Positions 11,747 through 18,946 of a DNA stretch of 52,078 nt are shown in pieces. The notes under the pieces are model-generated. The model was not told the DNA's origin. It did not search any database and saw nothing but the letters and a program-made list of their open reading frames with translations. Made by a program: the position numbers and the translations under genes. Origin of the DNA: Nocardiopsis sp. CC223A (GTDB taxonomy: Bacteria; Actinomycetota; Actinomycetes; Streptosporangiales; Streptosporangiaceae); the NCBI RefSeq assembly GCF_030766825.1, contig NZ_JASFDV010000045.1:1-52078 (forward strand), written 5' to 3'. How positions within the stretch are numbered: the first letter of the stretch is position 1; the number at the start of each line of letters is the position of its first letter.

Positions 11747-11970
11747 GTCCGATGGATCATTCCGGGCCCGCCCGTCGCCCGCCACCACCATCAACGGACG
11801 CCTTCGGCGCGGTACTTCCACGGAGCCGTCAGGCTGCCCCCCGCTGCGCCGACTGCGCTTGGACAGCCGAACCCGGGCTGACCGGCGCTTGTCGTCTTGT
11901 GAGAGGTCGCCCCGCGGCCGCTCCCGACCATCGGCGCAGGCGCCGAACCGCCCGAAAGCATCCACCGGAC
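11747..11970 (-). mobile_element. MITE-like family 1 element, copy B (most complete)
   Basis: This 224-bp element is bounded by imperfect 20-bp terminal inverted repeats, GTCCGATGGATCATTCCGGG at 11747-11766 and the complement of GTCCGGTGGATGCTTTCGGG at 11951-11970 (16 of 20 positions agree). It has no coding capacity. It fills the gap between the GntR gene and the small membrane protein gene, and is the reference copy for A (8668) and C (39373). I could not recognise a target-site duplication. Confidence 0.8.
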
Positions 11971-12028
11971 ACGGCCTGGGCGCGCCCGGAGTGGTCCGGG
12001 CGCGCCCACGGGCCGGGCGTGCGGGCGC

Positions 12029-12271
12029 CTAGGAGTCCTTCTTCGCGTCGTCCTCGACCAGGGCCGGGGCGGCCGCGACGTCCACCGGCTCCTCGATGGT
12101 GCGCTCACCGCGCACCGTCTTGAGCTTGCCGGTCATGCTGCGCATGAGCAGGTACAGGGCCACGCCGACGGCGAAGACGACGAGGAAGCCCAGGACGCCG
12201 GGGGTGACCGTGTTCTTGTCCAGGGTGAACGTGTCGGCGTTCGCCGCGGCGGACACGAGAAGGGTGTTCAT
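12029..12271 (-). CDS. Small single-pass membrane protein downstream of mca
   Basis: This 80-aa protein has a short extracytoplasmic N-terminus, one membrane helix (about residues 27-46, GVLGFLVVFAVGVALYLLMRSM) and a charged C-terminal tail. The start is four bases beyond the mca stop on the same strand, so the two are surely co-transcribed. The position matches small Rv1083-like proteins next to mca in other actinobacteria. Function is unknown; a link to mycothiol chemistry is suggested only by the neighbourhood. Confidence 0.85.
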   Translation of the reverse strand: MNTLLVSAAANADTFTLDKNTVTPGVLGFLVVFAVGVALYLLMRSMTGKLKTVRGERTIEEPVDVAAAPALVEDDAKKDS

Positions 12272-12275
12272 ACGC

Positions 12276-13157
12276 TCATACTCTCACTGAGTCGCGGACA
12301 CCCGCGAAGAGGTCGGTCTCCGGGACCTCGGTGTCCACCAGCGACCGCACCAGGTGGTAGTCCTCGGTCGGCCAGGCCTGGGCCAGGACGTCGTTGGGCA
12401 CCGCGAACCAGAACCCGTTGGGGTCCACCTGGGTCTCGTGCGCCTTCAGCGCCTTCTCGGCGACGTGGAAGTACTCGCCGCACTCCACCCGCGTGGTGAT
12501 CTCCCAGGTGGGCCGGTCGCCGCGGTCCTTGATGCGGTCGATCCACTCCTTGTAGGGGTTCTCCAGCCCCTTCTCCTCCAGCAGCGCGGTGATCGCCTCG
12601 AACCGCTCGACCGGGAACGAGACGAAGTAGTACAGCTTGAGGGGTTGCCAGGGGTCGCCGGCGCCCGGGTAGGAGTCCGGGTCACCCGCCGTGTCGAAGG
12701 CGTGCATCGACACCTTGTGGGTCATGATGTGGTCGGGGTGGGGGTAACCGCCGTTCTCGTCGTAGGTGAGGATCACGTGCGGGCGGAAGCGGCGGATCGA
12801 CTCCACCAGCGGCGCGGCGGCCTCCTCCACCGGGGTGAGGGCGAAGCAGCCCTCGGGCAGCGGCGGCAGCGGGTCGCCCTCGGGCAGTCCGGAGTCGACG
12901 AAACCGGCGAACTCCTGCCGGATCCCGAGGATCTCGCGGGCGCGGTCCATCTCGCGGCGGCGCACCTCCGCGATGTTCTCGCGGACGTCGGGCCGCTCCA
13001 TGGCGGGGTTGAGGATGTCACCGCGTTCACCACCGGTCATGGTGACGACCAGCACGTCGGCTCCTTCGGCGACGTAGCGCGCCATCGTGGCCGCGCCCTT
13101 GCTGGACTCGTCATCGGGGTGGGCATGCACGGCCATGAGCCGCAGGCGCTCGGACAA
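12276..13157 (-). CDS. mca: Mycothiol S-conjugate amidase
   Basis: Zn-dependent LmbE/PIG-L-family amidase that cleaves mycothiol S-conjugates, releasing mercapturates for export in xenobiotic detoxification. The metal motif AHPDDES sits at residues 12-18, and the second conserved block is ENGGYPHPDHIMTH. I choose the TTG start at 13157 because AAGGAGA lies eight bases upstream and the product (293 aa) matches the family length; it then begins with SERLRLMAVHAHPDD as in known Mca proteins. The frame stays open upstream to 13220, but without a good ribosome site. It is divergent from the DUF4307 gene and co-transcribed with the small membrane protein. MshB is a close paralogue, but the C-terminal half and synteny fit Mca. 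Confidence 0.94.
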   Translation of the reverse strand: MSERLRLMAVHAHPDDESSKGAATMARYVAEGADVLVVTMTGGERGDILNPAMERPDVRENIAEVRRREMDRAREILGIRQEFAGFVDSGLPEGDPLPPLPEGCFALTPVEEAAAPLVESIRRFRPHVILTYDENGGYPHPDHIMTHKVSMHAFDTAGDPDSYPGAGDPWQPLKLYYFVSFPVERFEAITALLEEKGLENPYKEWIDRIKDRGDRPTWEITTRVECGEYFHVAEKALKAHETQVDPNGFWFAVPNDVLAQAWPTEDYHLVRSLVDTEVPETDLFAGVRDSVRV

Positions 13158-13273
13158 CGAAGGGTTCTCCTTGACTCGGTCGACGGTCGCAGGGGCGTAC
13201 CGTCCGGCTCCCCTGATCACGGCACATCCGGCGACTTGGTGCGGGCCGCGCGGGGGGGCTGTCAGGTCGGGGA

Positions 13274-13279
13274 TATCTT
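13274..13279 (+). promoter_or_regulatory. Possible -10 box of the DUF4307 gene
   Basis: TATCTT lies in an AT-richer patch about 34 bp upstream of the DUF4307 start, within the 155-bp mca/DUF4307 divergent region. A matching -35 is not obvious. Confidence 0.35.
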
Positions 13280-13312
13280 AGACAACACCGTCCCCGTGTA
13301 CGGAGATTCCCG

Positions 13313-13765
13313 ATGCCCACCACCCCGGAGGAAGACGCCGTGAAGAGCGCCGACGAACCGGCCGCCGACGCGGCCGTCCCCGACGCGGAGACCGCACCCG
13401 CCCTGCGCAAGCGCCACGGCAACGGGCCGGTCTTCTTCGTGATCGCGACGGCGTTCGCCGTGCTGTGCGCCGTCGGGTGGGGCTACGCGGTCATGAGTTA
13501 CACCGGGCTGGGCGGGGGCGTGTACCACCAGGTGGTCTCCTCGGCGGCGCCGTCGGCGTCCGAGGCGACCATCACCTACGAGGTGAACAGCCGCGACGGG
13601 GCCGTGTGCCTGATCCGCGCGCTGGACGAACGCCTGGTGGAGGTCGGCCAGCGGACCGTGACGACGGAGCCGGGGAACCGCATGGTCTCCACGACCGTTG
13701 AAACGATTCGTCAGGCCGCAACGGTAGAAGTGGCCTCGTGCAGGGAACAAGGTTCGCAGGACTGA
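13313..13765 (+). CDS. DUF4307 membrane protein
   Basis: This 150-aa protein has an acidic cytoplasmic N-terminus, one membrane helix (about residues 42-62, VFFVIATAFAVLCAVGWGYAV) and an extracytoplasmic domain with the DUF4307 pattern (ITYEVNSRDGAVCLIRALDE ... VEVASCREQ) and two Cys residues that could pair. It corresponds to Rv1081c in the greA-mca neighbourhood. An ACGGAGA ribosome site precedes ATG 13313. It is divergent from mca and on the same strand as greA. Function is unknown. Confidence 0.87.
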   Translation: MPTTPEEDAVKSADEPAADAAVPDAETAPALRKRHGNGPVFFVIATAFAVLCAVGWGYAVMSYTGLGGGVYHQVVSSAAPSASEATITYEVNSRDGAVCLIRALDERLVEVGQRTVTTEPGNRMVSTTVETIRQAATVEVASCREQGSQD

Positions 13766-13818
13766 CGCCGACGAACCCCTTCCCCACCGGTCCGGGTGAC
13801 GGAGCCGGATCTTCGGGA

Positions 13819-13840
13819 ACCGTGTGCCATGACACACGGT
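13819..13840. promoter_or_regulatory. Operator-like palindrome upstream of greA
   Basis: The perfect inverted repeat ACCGTGTG-CCATGA-CACACGGT lies immediately upstream of TATTCT (13843-13848), a plausible -10. A protein bound here would cover the -35 region of the greA promoter. Confidence 0.5.
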
Positions 13841-13905
13841 GATATTCTCGTAAGTTCAGCTCTGGCCGCCTGGTGGCCTTTGCTACTAGTACACAAGGAG
13901 TTCCC

Positions 13906-14406
13906 GTGACCCAGACCCGCGATGACAACGTCACCTGGCTCACTCAGGAGGCGTACGACCGGCTCAAGGCCGAGCTGGACCACCTGACGGGGAGCGGGCG
14001 CATCGAGATCGCGGAGAAGATCGAGGCGGCCCGCGAGGAGGGCGACCTCAAGGAGAACGGCGGCTACCACGCCGCCAAGGAGGAACAGGGCAAGATGGAG
14101 GCCCGTATCCTCCAGCTCACCGAGATCCTGCGCACCGCGCGGGTCGGCGAGGCGCCTCGGACCGAGGGCGTGGTCGGCCCCGGCATGACCGTCACCGTCA
14201 TGTTCGACGGCGACGACGAGGAAGTGACCTTCCTGCTCGCCTCCCGGGAGGAGAGCGGCTCCCCGATCGACGTGTACTCCCCGCGCTCCCCGCTCGGCTC
14301 CGCCATCAACGGCAAGGCCGTCGGCGAGAAGGTCAGCTACCAGCTGCCCAACGGCAAGAGCCTCGGGGTCGAGATCATCGAGGCGGTTCCCTACAGCGGT
14401 ATGTAG
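13906..14406 (+). CDS. greA: Transcription elongation factor GreA
   Basis: Binds the RNA polymerase secondary channel and stimulates cleavage of backtracked RNA. The N-terminal coiled coil (about residues 1-75) carries the acidic tip REEGDLKENGGYHAAKEEQG, and the C-terminal FKBP-like domain contains VTVMFDGDDEEVTFLL and SPLGSAINGKAVGEKVSYQLPNGK. The GTG at 13906 is chosen because AAGGAG sits five bases upstream and the product (166 aa) is of normal length; the ATG at 13873 has no ribosome site. It is followed by two tandem hairpins. Assignment is firm. Confidence 0.96.
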   Translation: MTQTRDDNVTWLTQEAYDRLKAELDHLTGSGRIEIAEKIEAAREEGDLKENGGYHAAKEEQGKMEARILQLTEILRTARVGEAPRTEGVVGPGMTVTVMFDGDDEEVTFLLASREESGSPIDVYSPRSPLGSAINGKAVGEKVSYQLPNGKSLGVEIIEAVPYSGM

Positions 14407-14410
14407 GGCG

Positions 14411-14464
14411 GATCCCCGGAGGGGATCGAGGCGGTGAGGGGCGGCGGATGCCGCCCCTCACCGC
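14411..14464 (+). terminator. Tandem hairpins after greA
   Basis: A perfect 7-bp GATCCCC/GGGGATC hairpin (14411-14427) is followed by a perfect 15-bp hairpin with a GGAT loop (14431-14445 paired with 14450-14464). The second is a strong GC-rich terminator without a U-tract. Confidence 0.8.
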
Positions 14465-14574
14465 ATGTGGCGGGAGAAACGGGTGGGGCGCAGGCATCCT
14501 CCGGGCCCCGGGGTGCGTCGTACCCTCGTGAGTGCGGCCGACGGGTGCCGCCTCCCGACCACCGAAAGGGCACG

Positions 14575-15174
14575 ATGTCCTCGCCTTACTGGAACCCGCA
14601 GGGTCCCGGCCACGGCGGCCGTCCTCCCCGGGGCGGCTGGGGTCCGGCCGGACCGCCTCCCCCTGGTCCGCAGGGCGGGTGGCTGCCGCCGCCCGAGCCG
14701 GAACCGGTGCCCGCGGGTCCCGAGCGCGCCTCCTTCGGCCTGCGCCTGTCGGCCCGGCTCATCGACTACGTCCTGGCCGTGATCGCGGCCACGGCGTTCT
14801 TCATCCTGATGGCGATCGTCATCGTGCTCCTCACCGGAGGCGCGGAGACGTCCGACGCCCAGGGCGAGGTGTGGGGGTGGCTGTTCCTCTTCGGCTGGGG
14901 CGTGTTCCTGTTCTTCTACGACTGGCTGTTCCTGGTCACCTGGGGCGCCACGCTCGGCAAGATGATGCTCGGGATCAAGGTGATCCGCGCCGACGGCGGC
15001 CGCCTCACCCAGCGCCAGGCCCTCGGGCGCTCGGCCTTCTTCTGCCTGCCCCAGTCCCTGCCCTGTGTCGGCCACCTGCTGAGCCTGATGGAGAGCATGG
15101 CCGCGCTGGGCGAGGAGGGCCTGGCCCTGCACGACCGCGTGGCCGGGACCGTCGTCGTGCGCTCCCGCCGGTGA
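14575..15174 (+). CDS. RDD-domain membrane protein with proline-rich N-terminus (Pra-like)
   Basis: This 199-aa protein has a Pro/Gly-rich cytoplasmic N-terminus (about residues 1-55) followed by an RDD domain with three membrane segments. The RDD signature is ARLIDYVLA, and DWLFLVTWGATLGKMMLGIKVI forms the conserved core. The Pro-rich plus RDD layout resembles mycobacterial proline-rich antigen Pra (Rv1078), which lies in the same neighbourhood. ATG 14575 follows GAAAGGGCACG. A similar RDD gene follows after 13 bp, suggesting tandem duplication. RDD proteins have been linked to transport, but no substrate is inferable here. Confidence 0.85.
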   Translation: MSSPYWNPQGPGHGGRPPRGGWGPAGPPPPGPQGGWLPPPEPEPVPAGPERASFGLRLSARLIDYVLAVIAATAFFILMAIVIVLLTGGAETSDAQGEVWGWLFLFGWGVFLFFYDWLFLVTWGATLGKMMLGIKVIRADGGRLTQRQALGRSAFFCLPQSLPCVGHLLSLMESMAALGEEGLALHDRVAGTVVVRSRR

Positions 15175-15187
15175 GGGGACGCTCCCG

Positions 15188-15694
15188 ATGACCCGGCCCC
15201 ACCCGGGCGACACCGGCCCCGCGGGCCCCGGCCCGGAACCGGCCCCGTTCTCGCTGCGCGCGACGGCCCGGTTCATCGACATCGTGTTGGCGACGACCGC
15301 GATCTCGGTGCTGCTCGTCCTCGCGGCGCTCCCGGCCGCGGCGCTCCCCCTCGACGGGTCCGTCGTGTCCGGGTTCTGGGCCGGGCTGGTGCTGTTCGGC
15401 GGGGCCGCGCTGCTGTTCCTCTACGAGTGGCTCTTCCTCGTCGCCCGGGGCGCCACCCCGGGCAAGATGATGACGGGCATCGCCGTGGTCGGCCCCGGCG
15501 GCGACCGCCCCACCCGTGGCCAGGCCGCACTGCGCGCCGCCGTGCTCTGTCTGCCCCAGTCCCTGCCCTGCGTCGGCCTGTGCTTCACCCTGGTCGAGAG
15601 TCTGGGCGCGGTCTCCCCCGGCGGCCTCACCCTGCACGACCGGACGGCCCGGACCGCGGTCGTCCGGGTCCCCGACGCACCGGCGGCGCCCTAG
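15188..15694 (+). CDS. Second RDD-domain membrane protein (tandem paralogue)
   Basis: This 168-aa protein has an RDD domain (TARFIDIVLATTAIS ... EWLFLVARGATPGKMMTGIAVV) closely similar to the preceding protein. The shared run CLPQSLPCVG points to a local duplication. It lacks the long proline-rich N-terminus. It has a 13-bp gap to the upstream gene and a GAGGGGA-type ribosome site before ATG, so it is likely in one operon. Its stop codon overlaps the start of a 10-bp inverted repeat. Confidence 0.82.
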   Translation: MTRPHPGDTGPAGPGPEPAPFSLRATARFIDIVLATTAISVLLVLAALPAAALPLDGSVVSGFWAGLVLFGGAALLFLYEWLFLVARGATPGKMMTGIAVVGPGGDRPTRGQAALRAAVLCLPQSLPCVGLCFTLVESLGAVSPGGLTLHDRTARTAVVRVPDAPAAP

Positions 15695-15723
15695 GTGTAC
15701 CGGCCTCCGTGGTCGGTACACCT
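15693..15723 (+). terminator. Hairpin at the end of the RDD operon
   Basis: A perfect 10-bp inverted repeat, AGGTGTACCG and CGGTACACCT, with an 11-base loop overlaps the stop codon. There is no U-tract, so it could equally be a protein-binding palindrome. Confidence 0.5.
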
Positions 15724-15732
15724 GATATGTAG

Positions 15733-15990
15733 GGGTTGTTTGTCGAGAGAGCAGCTCTGACCAGCGGAGATAGGCAATGGCCTGTCACCGCTGGTGTCCT
15801 ACGGGGCCTTTCCCGGCCTTGTTCGATAGCCGCCACCCCCGTCACGCTGAGCTGGGAGTCAAGGTGGAGCGCCCCGAGCCCCGGCGAGGGACGAACGACC
15901 TTGACCACCGGCGAGGGCGTGACGACCCTGGGCGCAGCGAGAAAGATCTGCGCTGGGGAGGGTGCCCACTAGCCACCGCGGCATGACCCC
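15733..15990 (+). ncRNA. Candidate structured RNA of unknown class
   Basis: The 325-bp gap between convergent genes has no credible ORF but dense nested inverted repeats. Stem 1: 15760-15775 with 15780-15795, 16 positions, AATG loop, one A-A mismatch and one U-G pair. Stem 2: 15840-15847 with 15917-15924. Stem 3, nested in it: GTCAAGGT 15858-15865 with 15898-15905. Stem 4: CGCC/GGCG at 15870-15873 and 15883-15886. Stem 5: GCGCAG 15932-15937 with 15948-15953. The wobble pair in stem 1 is a U-G only if the plus strand is transcribed. It does not match tmRNA, RNase P, SRP or 6S signatures I know. A relic of a transposon-associated guide RNA is an alternative. Exact ends are uncertain. Confidence 0.5.
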
Positions 15991-16019
15991 CACCCCGGCA
16001 AACCTTTTCAGTCACCGCA

Positions 16020-17504
16020 CTAGCGGCAGGCGGGGGCGTCGGCGCCGCCCTCGGCGTACACCGCCGGGATGTAGTCGCCCTCACCGATCCGGTACCAGGT
16101 GTCGCCGGTGCCCTGCGGGCCGGTGGCCGGTGCCCCGGTCTCCTGGCAGATGACGTCGATGTTCGCCTTGTGGGCGGCCAGGCCGACCGCGGGGTGCTCC
16201 GGGCCCGCGCCGCTGCGCACCACGACCGGGTCGCGGCGGGTCGACGTGGTCACCTCGATGCGGTGGCGGTACTCGCCGGTCCACAGGTAGTCGACCTGCA
16301 CCCAGCCGTTGGTGGGCAGTCGGAGACCGCCGTTGAACGCGCCGTCGGCCAGGTCGATCCCGGCCGGGTTGCGCACCCGGCGGCCGAACCCGTCCAGGCC
16401 GCCGTTGTACCCCTGGGTGTAGGCGGCCTGGGCCTGGGGGCGGCCCCGGTCGAGGTCGCGCCAGGACTGACGGTCGTCGTTCCAGTGGTCGTCGGTGATG
16501 TTCCACGGGCCCACGTCCCAGACGGGCAGGTAGGCGCAGCGGGCCTCGTGGTCCTCGGTGTCGCCCTCGCCCTCCGGGCCCAGGGCCCCGGTGCTGCACA
16601 CCCGGACGGTGTACTCGCCGCCGCCCCGGGTGGCCAGCCCGCGCCGGGAGGGCAGGGCCACGAAGTGGTCGTTCTCGCGGATGATGTGCCCGTTGGCGGT
16701 GGTCTCCCCCACCAGGCCGATGCGGGTGGCGAAGAGCCGGGCGGAGAACGGGCGCTCGGGGATGTCGTCGCCGTGGTCGATCTTGTCCTCGGGCGGGTCG
16801 CCGCCGTCGCCGTCGGGGTCCCCGCCGTCACCGTCGTCGGGCCGGGGCCCGGCCTCGGGCGAGGGCTCGGGGGCGGGGTCGTCGGGCGAGGGTTCGGGAG
16901 AGGGGTCGGGCGAGGGCTCGGGGGCGGGGTCGTCGGGCGAGGGTTCGGGCGAAGGGTCGGGCGAGGGCTCGTCGGACCGGCCGGCCGGGATGTCCCCGGT
17001 GCCCTCCAGCGGGCGCACGCTCAGGCCGGTGACGGCGGTGTCGACGCCGTCGACGCCCACCCGCAACTGCACCCGGAAGACGTCGACCGACAGCATGATG
17101 CGGCCGCCGTGGTCGGGGGCCGGGTACCACTCGGTCCACATGCCGTCGGCGCGGACGCCGCGCACCTCGGCCAGCACGTCCTCGGGGTCGCCGGAGGAGC
17201 CCACCCGCACGTCGACGGTGTCGGTGGGCCGCTCCAGGGCCTGTTCGGGAAAGGTCGCCAGCCCGGTGGCCCGGACGCCGCTCTCGCGGCGCAGGGAGGC
17301 CGAGGGGCCGACGGCCTCGTCCAGGCGCAGCGTTCCGGAGGCCAGGACCAGGCCGATGCGGTCGGCGGACTCCAGGTCCTGGGGGAGCCAGCCGGTCTCC
17401 GCGAAGGCGGTCCGGGGCCCGACCGGGAGCAGCAGGACCAGTGCCCCCGCCACCGCCCAGCCTCTGCCGCGCATGCGGGTCGAAGTGGGTGCACACCTGG
17501 GCAT
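16020..17504 (-). CDS. Secreted protein with Pro/Glu/Ser/Asp repeat linker and SH3-like C-terminus
   Basis: This 494-aa protein has an N-terminal signal peptide: a basic start, then hydrophobic WAVAGALVLLLPVG, with likely cleavage after TAFA. The mature N-terminal domain (about residues 40-185) resembles the region preceding the amidase in actinobacterial peptidoglycan-recognition proteins. A low-complexity linker follows with repeated EPSPDPSPEPSPDD units and a DGDGGDPDG stretch. The C-terminal half contains PVWDVGPWNITDDHW, YNGGLDGFGRRV and NPAGIDLADGAF, found in uncharacterised actinobacterial secreted proteins, and ends in an SH3-like TWYRIGEGDYIPAVY. It is probably extracellular and wall-associated; no catalytic motif is recognised. 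ATG 17504 is chosen for GGGAAGGG six bases upstream. Confidence 0.8.
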   Translation of the reverse strand: MPRCAPTSTRMRGRGWAVAGALVLLLPVGPRTAFAETGWLPQDLESADRIGLVLASGTLRLDEAVGPSASLRRESGVRATGLATFPEQALERPTDTVDVRVGSSGDPEDVLAEVRGVRADGMWTEWYPAPDHGGRIMLSVDVFRVQLRVGVDGVDTAVTGLSVRPLEGTGDIPAGRSDEPSPDPSPEPSPDDPAPEPSPDPSPEPSPDDPAPEPSPEAGPRPDDGDGGDPDGDGGDPPEDKIDHGDDIPERPFSARLFATRIGLVGETTANGHIIRENDHFVALPSRRGLATRGGGEYTVRVCSTGALGPEGEGDTEDHEARCAYLPVWDVGPWNITDDHWNDDRQSWRDLDRGRPQAQAAYTQGYNGGLDGFGRRVRNPAGIDLADGAFNGGLRLPTNGWVQVDYLWTGEYRHRIEVTTSTRRDPVVVRSGAGPEHPAVGLAAHKANIDVICQETGAPATGPQGTGDTWYRIGEGDYIPAVYAEGGADAPACR

Positions 17505-17573
17505 GACGAACCCTTCCCATTGATCACACAGAGTGAGATAATCCTGCACTCTTAGTAAGCGCCCCGGTATGCG

Positions 17574-17600
17574 CACACTCAAGGAACTCGCGTCGAGTGT
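17574..17600. promoter_or_regulatory. Nested inverted repeat upstream of the secreted-protein gene
   Basis: ACTCG-CGT-CGAGT (17586-17598) lies within an outer ACACTC/GAGTGT pair. It sits about 80 bp upstream of the secreted-protein start and beyond the FIST stop. Possible operator or FIST terminator. Confidence 0.35.
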
Positions 17601-17651
17601 TGGTGATACGGCGGTAAAGGTCCGGTTCGCCGCGGGGAAGGCGGCGTCCGC

Positions 17652-18803
17652 TCAGGCGAAGGCCAGCAGGCAGGCCGTGAACGCGTGCAGGTGGTTGACC
17701 CCGCCGACCGGGCCGATCTCCCCCGACGCGAAGAACCCCGCCACCGCCTCCGCGCCCAGCACCCGGCGCACCGCCAGCACGTCGTGGTCGGCGTGCGGGA
17801 ACAGCGCCGCGCCGCGCCCGTTGCAGGAGAACAGCAGCCCCGCCCCCACCCGGTGGCGCTCGCCGAAGTCGGCCAGCCGCCGGGCCAGGTCCTCGTCCGC
17901 GGTCCCGGCGTCGCGCAGTTGGAAGCGGACCGTCTGCCCCACCTCGACCGACTCGTCGACGAACAGCGTGCCCGCCTCGGCGTCGGCGCCGGTCAGCGAG
18001 CGGATGAGGAAGTCGCCCTGCTCGTGGTGGTCGGCGTACTCGTCCATGGCGATGCCCAGGTGCAGCCCCTGCTCCGCCAGATCCCGGTCCTCGTCGGAGA
18101 GCGTCTCCAGCACCGCCTCCAGGCGGGTGTAGGCGGGTTCCCCGGCCAGCTCCTTGACCACGTTGTCGCGCGACCCGGTGACCGTCATCGCCGGCCCGAT
18201 CGGGCGGCAGCCCTGGCTCACCACGGTGCCCAGCACGCCGTCGCCGCCGATGAGCAGGCCCACCGCGCCGTTCTCGGCCACCGCGCCGTCGCAGAACAAC
18301 CGGACCGACCCCTCGCCGAGCATGCCGTCGGCCATGCCGCCCACCAGTGGCAACCCGCCCAGTGCCCGGGTGGACTCGCGCACGAACTCCCGCGCCGGGA
18401 ACTCGTAGGGGTTGACCAGCAGCAGGGCGGCCCGGTCGCGCGGACCCGGCTCGCGCATGCCCACCACGGTGAGCCGCTCGCCCTCCACCACCGTGTCCAG
18501 CCGGAACGGGGTGAGCTCCGCCCCCGGCAGCCGGGCGCACCACACGCCGACCGAACCCTGTCCCTCCACCGCCCGGCCGCCGCCGATGACCCCTACGGCG
18601 CTGCACCCCAGGGTGAGCGCGGCGCCCGCCAGCTCCATCACACGGGTCCCGGCCAGCGAGACCTCCTCGGTGTCGGCACCGCAGATGAAGAAGCACACCA
18701 GGTCGGCCGGGCCGTCGAGCCGGGCCAGGGCGGTGAGCGCCGCGCGTTCGGCCGCGTTCACCAGGTCCGCCCCGGTCGTCAGTGCATCGCCGAACCGCGC
18801 CAC
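17652..18803 (-). CDS. FIST-domain sensor protein
   Basis: This 383-aa protein matches FIST_N plus FIST_C: DLVCFFICGADTEEVS, LTLGCSAVGVIGGG, LVNPYEFP and GGMADG in the N-terminal half, and GLHLGIAMDEY ... FLIRSLTGAD and GLLFSCNGRG in the C-terminal half, ending with IGPVGGVNHLHAFTACLLAF. FIST domains are thought to sense small ligands such as amino acids. There is no attached output domain, signal peptide or membrane segment, so it is a stand-alone cytoplasmic protein. It is divergent from the MoxR-type ATPase gene across 143 bp. ATG 18803 is the natural start. Confidence 0.9.
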   Translation of the reverse strand: MARFGDALTTGADLVNAAERAALTALARLDGPADLVCFFICGADTEEVSLAGTRVMELAGAALTLGCSAVGVIGGGRAVEGQGSVGVWCARLPGAELTPFRLDTVVEGERLTVVGMREPGPRDRAALLLVNPYEFPAREFVRESTRALGGLPLVGGMADGMLGEGSVRLFCDGAVAENGAVGLLIGGDGVLGTVVSQGCRPIGPAMTVTGSRDNVVKELAGEPAYTRLEAVLETLSDEDRDLAEQGLHLGIAMDEYADHHEQGDFLIRSLTGADAEAGTLFVDESVEVGQTVRFQLRDAGTADEDLARRLADFGERHRVGAGLLFSCNGRGAALFPHADHDVLAVRRVLGAEAVAGFFASGEIGPVGGVNHLHAFTACLLAFA

Positions 18804-18934
18804 CGGCTGGACCCCTCCTCATCGTCGGACCCGCCGAACGCGGGTGCCACCCTCCGTCATTGTCCCACCCCGGACCCGCTGCGGAGCCCGGCCGGGACCG
18901 GTCTCGGCCACCATCGGCCGCCGTCCGACGGAGT

Positions 18935-18940
18935 AGGTTC
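18935..18940 (+). promoter_or_regulatory. Possible -10 box giving a leaderless transcript
   Basis: TAGGTT ends six bases before the GTG start at 18947, so a transcript from it would begin at or next to the start codon. The only purine-rich stretch (GAAGG) abuts the start and is too close for a normal ribosome site. Leaderless mRNAs are common in actinobacteria. Confidence 0.4.
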
Positions 18941-18946
18941 TGAAGG

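Noticed and set aside
15736..15972. 78-residue ORF inside the structured element
   Set aside because: No ribosome site, no domain, and it overlaps strongly paired stems; more likely non-coding.
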